This document shows positions 60,510 to 64,000 of a DNA stretch of 64,000 nucleotides, piece after piece. This DNA comes from Sphaerisporangium corydalis (GTDB taxonomy: Bacteria; Actinomycetota; Actinomycetes; Streptosporangiales; Streptosporangiaceae): NCBI RefSeq assembly GCF_025506355.1, contig NZ_JANZYP010000040.1:1-64000 (forward strand), read 5' to 3'. The position numbers and the translations under genes were made by a program. Position 1 is the stretch's first letter; the number at the start of each line of letters is the position of its first letter. Below the pieces are notes generated by a model. The model saw nothing but the letters and a program-made list of their open reading frames with translations, had not been told where the DNA came from and made no database searches.

Positions 60510-60563
60510 CGGAGAGTTGTCCGATTGGCCACTTCACGCTATCCGGAGACTTCTCCGCATAGC
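60510..60563. promoter_or_regulatory. Pair of related palindromic operators
   Basis: Both sites fit CGGAGA-N2-TNTCCG: 60510-60523 and 60544-60557, 34 bp apart. The second lies inside a 26-bp near-perfect palindrome (60538-60563, one mismatched position). The first lies close to the aldo/keto reductase start. A TetR or MerR-type regulator is likely; none is adjacent. Confidence 0.65.
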
Positions 60564-61163
60564 AAGTCATCGGCCCTTCCCGACCACCGAGGCGCCGATC
60601 CTGGCCGTCCACCATGCACGGCACCGGCCGTCTCGTCCCTGCCCGTAGTTCTGCTCGACCTGTCTATGGGGGGTCCTCGGTCCTGCTCACCTGCGGCGAG
60701 GTCCAGGTGGCGACGAGAGATCGAGCGAACCGGCTGCACAGACGGCCGCTTCGGCGACCTCGACCGACTCGTCCCCGACGGCTGGGGACATCTTCTCGAG
60801 CGAAGAGCCCTCCTCGGAATGTCCGCTCTGGACAACACCCACTCAGAACGCCCGCTTGAGGAATCTCCGACGCTCACCCGCGAAACGTGGGACTACCCTT
60901 TCGGCGTCATCCCAGGTCGGTGCGGGCGATCAATGGTGGATCCTTTCATCTCTCCGGGGGTCGTACGGGTTCCGGTCCGGCGCCATTATTGGTTCCGGCG
61001 CCTCTGCCCGGCGAACTTTCGCGGGAACGCGGGCAGGGGCGCCCTGCCTGGTATGGCGGTGCCATGCTCTATGGCCTCGTAAAACCTGCTTCCGCCGTGC
61101 CGCTCCGGCTACGATGCAATGGTTTCACCTCTGGAATCTCTACCCGCGAGGAGACCAGGGAAA
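60564..61163. other. Gene-poor region
   Basis: About 600 bp with only short frames without ribosome sites or recognisable domains. It may hold the promoter of the WXG100-like genes and a decayed gene. I see nothing else that I can support. Confidence 0.5.
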
Positions 61164-62951
61164 ATGGGGGAATTTGTCGGCATAAATCCGCAAGGCGCGC
61201 GTCTTCTGATAACCGCCATGGGCGACACCGCCCAGCGCGCCGCGGCATTGAAGCCGTATCTCTCCGCGTCGATCACCGACGCCGGAACCGACTGGCCCGC
61301 CGGTCCGTCGACCGAGGTCCTCGACCGGTGCCGGCAGTTCCTCACCGCCGCCCAACAGGATCTCACCTGGCGCGCGCAGGTCATCGAACGCATCGAAGGC
61401 GCGACGTCGAAGGGCGGGGTGAAGGGCGCCGAGTTCGCCTTCCCGAGCGCCCGATCCGCCCACGCCGCCGGGATCATCGCGGGCGACATCGTCAAGGCGG
61501 CCTGGTCCGCGTACGAAGCGGACCCGAGCCTGGTGAACTGGCGTGCCCTGCAGTCCGCCCTGGGTGATCGGAAGGGCAAGACCAGCGACCCTGAGTACGC
61601 GGCCGGTCTTCTCACCCAGATGGGCGCCTCGGCGTTCGCCGGCATCCTGCGGGCCGAAAGCGCCAAGAACCAGAACAACCGCAACGGCTACGCCCCGGCC
61701 GACCTGACCAGGGCGAAGAAGGACCTCGCCCCCCTGGCGGAGGCCTTCGCCTCAGCGGACTCGACCGGCAAGGCCCCCGCGGACCTCCGCGCCCGACTGC
61801 TCGACAAGACCCCGCTGGACGACCTCGCCGCCGTACTGGCCCTCGCTCCCCAGTCCACGGGATTCGTCGTCGCGGCCGGCACCCGGCTGGCCAAAGCCGC
61901 CGGCCACAAGAGCCCCGACCTGGACTGGAACACCCACTGGCTCGTCAAGTCCCTGACCCACGACCTCGCCGCCACCCAGCAACTCCTCGCCGACCCGGCC
62001 ACCGCCGCACTCCTCCTCCGCCCCGAGGTCGTCAAGGGAACCGGCACCCCCGGCTTCGAAAAACTACTGGCCACCGCCCTCAACAAAGCCCTATCCCCCA
62101 CCGCCGGCACCCCCACCCTCCGCCGCACCGCCTGGATAAACACCATAAAAACCCTCGGCGAGCAAGGCGCCTGGTCCTCCCTGACCCCCTCAATCTCCGA
62201 AAGAACCGGTCTCCCCATCCCATCCCCGGTAGGCCAGGTGCTCACCAGACATGTCCATCAGTACTTTTCAGAGCTGTCGGCCGTCTGGATGAACAGGGGC
62301 CCTAAGGCAAATACCACCGGCCCAGGATGGACGGGTCTCACGGCCGAGCAGGTGATCCGCTTCTTCGGCGGGATATTCCGTGACCCCGCAGCCCTGCCGG
62401 TACTGGAAAAGGACTACAAGGCTTTCGTCAGTGGCTTGGACCTGGGGAAGGGTAACCCCTTCGGCGACGCACCTACTTCTGCCGAGAGAGACACCCAGCG
62501 GGCCGTATTCATAAAAAACGCGAAAGAAGCCGGCGGAATCGCCTCGTTACTCATAGGCGGGCTTCACACAGCCGACCTGAGCGCGGAGGAAGCACGCGAC
62601 CTGTACATCCAGCTCGCCATGTTCCCCCTTGACGTCATGGCCGGTGCGGTCGCCGATCGGATGGGAGCAGAGGTCCTACTCGCAGAGACCGCTGTCGGGA
62701 AAGCCGCAGACATAATCGTTAAGGGCCCCCTACAGGAAGTCATCAGCAACTTCTGGGATATGGCACCTCCAGGTGAGGCTTCCGACCTGACAGACCGACT
62801 ACTCGCCGTTCAGACCGAAGCACTGAACGAGTCCCTGAGGGAGCATCGGATGACCACACTGAGTTCGTCCGACCAGGAGTACTTACAGTTCACGTTCAAA
62901 GGCATGCTGTACGACGCCCTACATGACGCGCTGCAGGAGAGGGGTGGATAG
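61164..62951 (+). CDS. Large protein with WXG100-like N terminus
   Basis: A 595-aa helical protein. The first 90 residues (FVGINPQGARLLITAMGDTAQRAA ... DWPAG) have the helix-turn-helix form of ESX/WXG100-related proteins; the remainder is helical without enzyme motifs. It may be of the actinobacterial DUF6571-like group, an inference. The ATG follows GAGGAG. Base composition falls in the last third, with more A/T and rare codons. Co-transcribed with a WXG100-size gene 2 bp downstream. Confidence 0.55.
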   Translation: MGEFVGINPQGARLLITAMGDTAQRAAALKPYLSASITDAGTDWPAGPSTEVLDRCRQFLTAAQQDLTWRAQVIERIEGATSKGGVKGAEFAFPSARSAHAAGIIAGDIVKAAWSAYEADPSLVNWRALQSALGDRKGKTSDPEYAAGLLTQMGASAFAGILRAESAKNQNNRNGYAPADLTRAKKDLAPLAEAFASADSTGKAPADLRARLLDKTPLDDLAAVLALAPQSTGFVVAAGTRLAKAAGHKSPDLDWNTHWLVKSLTHDLAATQQLLADPATAALLLRPEVVKGTGTPGFEKLLATALNKALSPTAGTPTLRRTAWINTIKTLGEQGAWSSLTPSISERTGLPIPSPVGQVLTRHVHQYFSELSAVWMNRGPKANTTGPGWTGLTAEQVIRFFGGIFRDPAALPVLEKDYKAFVSGLDLGKGNPFGDAPTSAERDTQRAVFIKNAKEAGGIASLLIGGLHTADLSAEEARDLYIQLAMFPLDVMAGAVADRMGAEVLLAETAVGKAADIIVKGPLQEVISNFWDMAPPGEASDLTDRLLAVQTEALNESLREHRMTTLSSSDQEYLQFTFKGMLYDALHDALQERGG

Positions 62952-62953
62952 CC

Positions 62954-63238
62954 TTGATCAGCAATGCCGAACTGAAACGCCTGGCGGACGAAAAGGAGTT
63001 ACTCGCCGGACGTTTCAGTAGCTACGCCAGGGAGCTGGGGTCACTATTCGACGACGTCAGGCTGGGCTCGATCGATGACGGCGAAGTATGGGCCGGCCCG
63101 GCCGCCCAGCGTTTCAACTCCGAACTCCACCAGCGGCGCGCCGACGTAAGCAGGCTAATCGAGCAATGTCTGACCGCCGCCCAGAATCTACGACACCGAG
63201 CACAGGAAATGAGGCGGCAGGCCGAATCAGCTCCGTAA
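62954..63238 (+). CDS. WXG100-like small protein
   Basis: A 94-aa two-helix protein with the turn VWAGPAAQRFNSEL, a variant of the WxG motif (W47-A-G). Starts TTG six bases after GGTGG. Lies 2 bp after the large protein, suggesting a partner. No type VII secretion genes are in the window. Confidence 0.75.
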   Translation: MISNAELKRLADEKELLAGRFSSYARELGSLFDDVRLGSIDDGEVWAGPAAQRFNSELHQRRADVSRLIEQCLTAAQNLRHRAQEMRRQAESAP

Positions 63239-63255
63239 CGATCAGATGAGTCTAA

Positions 63256-63699
63256 TCAGGATAGGCAGTCGGTCTTGCCTATAATGGTGATATTGGGTGC
63301 GATCACCTGGGCAGTGACCATGAACTGGATTCCTGGGTCTATTTTTCGCAACACCCGTACACTGCGCTCTGCTTGACTGTTGTCCGCTGCCGCATCCTGC
63401 TCATAGCCTCTCTTACGTAGCTCCGCATCCAGTGTGAGCGAAGCGAGTTCAGGAGACATGGAAGGGAAGAGTTTACTGTCCGGGAAACTGCCACTAATCA
63501 TATAGATGCTGCGCCTTGTACCCTCCTGGCAATCACTCCGATCGTCCTTGCGAACAGCACTTTTGTTGTGGATGTAGCCAAGCCGACTCAGGGCGGCACC
63601 GTCCTCATCCAAAACGCGGGCGGCATCAGCGAGCCTCGGCCCACTGCCACATGCCGACAGGAGGAGCAGCGCTAGGACGCACTGGACAACAGGTCGCAT
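63256..63699 (-). CDS. Small putative lipoprotein, copy 2
   Basis: A 147-aa protein with lipobox LLSAC near residue 17. Shares ordered motifs with the protein at 29365-29787: VLDEDGAALSRL, DRSDCQEGTRRSIYMISG, and the terminal IIGKTDCLS. Composition is markedly lower in GC than the other copy. Start is ATG 63699 or GTG 63705. Convergent with the WXG100-like operon. Confidence 0.75.
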   Translation of the reverse strand: MRPVVQCVLALLLLSACGSGPRLADAARVLDEDGAALSRLGYIHNKSAVRKDDRSDCQEGTRRSIYMISGSFPDSKLFPSMSPELASLTLDAELRKRGYEQDAAADNSQAERSVRVLRKIDPGIQFMVTAQVIAPNITIIGKTDCLS

Positions 63700-63782
63700 T
63701 CTCACGACTCTACTGATCGTTTAACCCAACGGGGAGGTCTACAGCCGTGACCATGACGGGGTCGCGGCCCGAAGGTAGGACG

Positions 63783-64000
63783 TCACACCGAGGGGCTTGC
63801 CGAAAGCCCTAAAGCCTGAAGCTGGTCGTCCAGATCTCGGACGTACGTGTTTGTGGCCCATGGTTGAAGCAGTCGCCGTGTCGCACGAAGGCTGTGGACG
63901 AGGCGCATGGATGAGTGCCGGGCGGTGATCGAAGCCGCCTCACCCAACTGGCTTGCCGCGCCAGCGATTTCCCGCTTCTGGATCAGGGCAGTGGCAACAT
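63783..64000 (-). CDS. C-terminal end of a TPR-type regulator (partial)
   Basis: An open frame enters from beyond the window and ends at TGA 63783-63785 after 71 codons. The tail has RHSSMRLVHSLRATRRLLQPW and VRDLDDQLQALGL, typical of the C terminus of actinomycete helix-turn-helix/TPR regulators. It may be related to the protein at 34959-36320. Domain content upstream cannot be judged. Confidence 0.6.
   Translation of the reverse strand, partial: VATALIQKREIAGAASQLGEAASITARHSSMRLVHSLRATRRLLQPWATNTYVRDLDDQLQALGLSASPSV

Noticed and set aside
60539-60877. A minus-strand protein of 112 aa in the gap beside the aldo/keto reductase
   Set aside because: Arg/Ser-rich composition, no ribosome site and no recognisable domain; treated as non-coding.

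Overview
The window is high-GC actinobacterial DNA. It opens with the 5' end of a 16S rRNA gene on the minus strand whose first variable region looks like Streptosporangiaceae (Nonomuraea/Streptosporangium type; inference from memory). Gene content fits a soil actinomycete: tandem secreted chitinases, SARP and LuxR/AAA regulators, F420-type oxidoreductases, WXG100-like proteins, GTG/TTG starts, many translationally coupled genes and several apparently leaderless promoters. It reads as ordinary chromosome; I see no insertion sequence, phage gene or CRISPR array.

Layout. 1-709: 16S end, its leader and promoter. 710-4711: AI-2E family transporter, FadD17-like acyl-CoA ligase with a KstR2-type palindrome at its start, and a GT-C-like membrane protein. 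4836-11138: four GH18 chitinases in tandem on the minus strand, with two candidate sugar-regulator sites upstream. 11482-17696: SARP/NB-ARC/TPR regulator, LysE-type exporter, small conserved protein, membrane protein, SDR. 17847-21513: PEP-synthase/rifampicin-phosphotransferase-like enzyme and a luciferase-like oxidoreductase. 21666-30748: a large orphan protein with a TIR-like core, an Ig-like/polyproline membrane protein containing a 48-base C run, a LuxR/AAA regulator, a small lipoprotein and a second luciferase-like oxidoreductase. 30798-34034: a three-gene Gfo/Idh - DUF993 - TIM-barrel operon under two LacI-type operators. 34214-34290: initiator tRNA with a strong terminator. 34470-37427: Nudix, TPR regulator, and a HATPase/P-loop fusion.

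37499-53562 is a long co-directional minus-strand block. It contains a polyamine uptake and oxidation set (PotA-D, a PuuB-like oxidase, an aminobutyraldehyde dehydrogenase, with a divergent Lrp/AsnC regulator). It also contains a GCS2/circularly permuted ATP-grasp fusion overlapping an AsnO-like amidotransferase and an S9 peptidase, followed by a dienelactone-hydrolase-like enzyme and RNase Z. I judge the ligase/amidotransferase/peptidase trio the best candidate for an undescribed system: it looks like an amide-capped dipeptide pathway in which the usual GNAT/ATP-grasp peptide synthetase is replaced.

54304-64000: an intergenic duplication, a two-motif DivIVA-like protein, a small ABC exporter with a 19-codon ORF between its subunits, a TetR/monooxygenase/NmrA group with a shared operator, an aldo/keto reductase with a doubled operator, a WXG100-like pair, a second copy of the small lipoprotein family, and the tail of a regulator cut by the window end.
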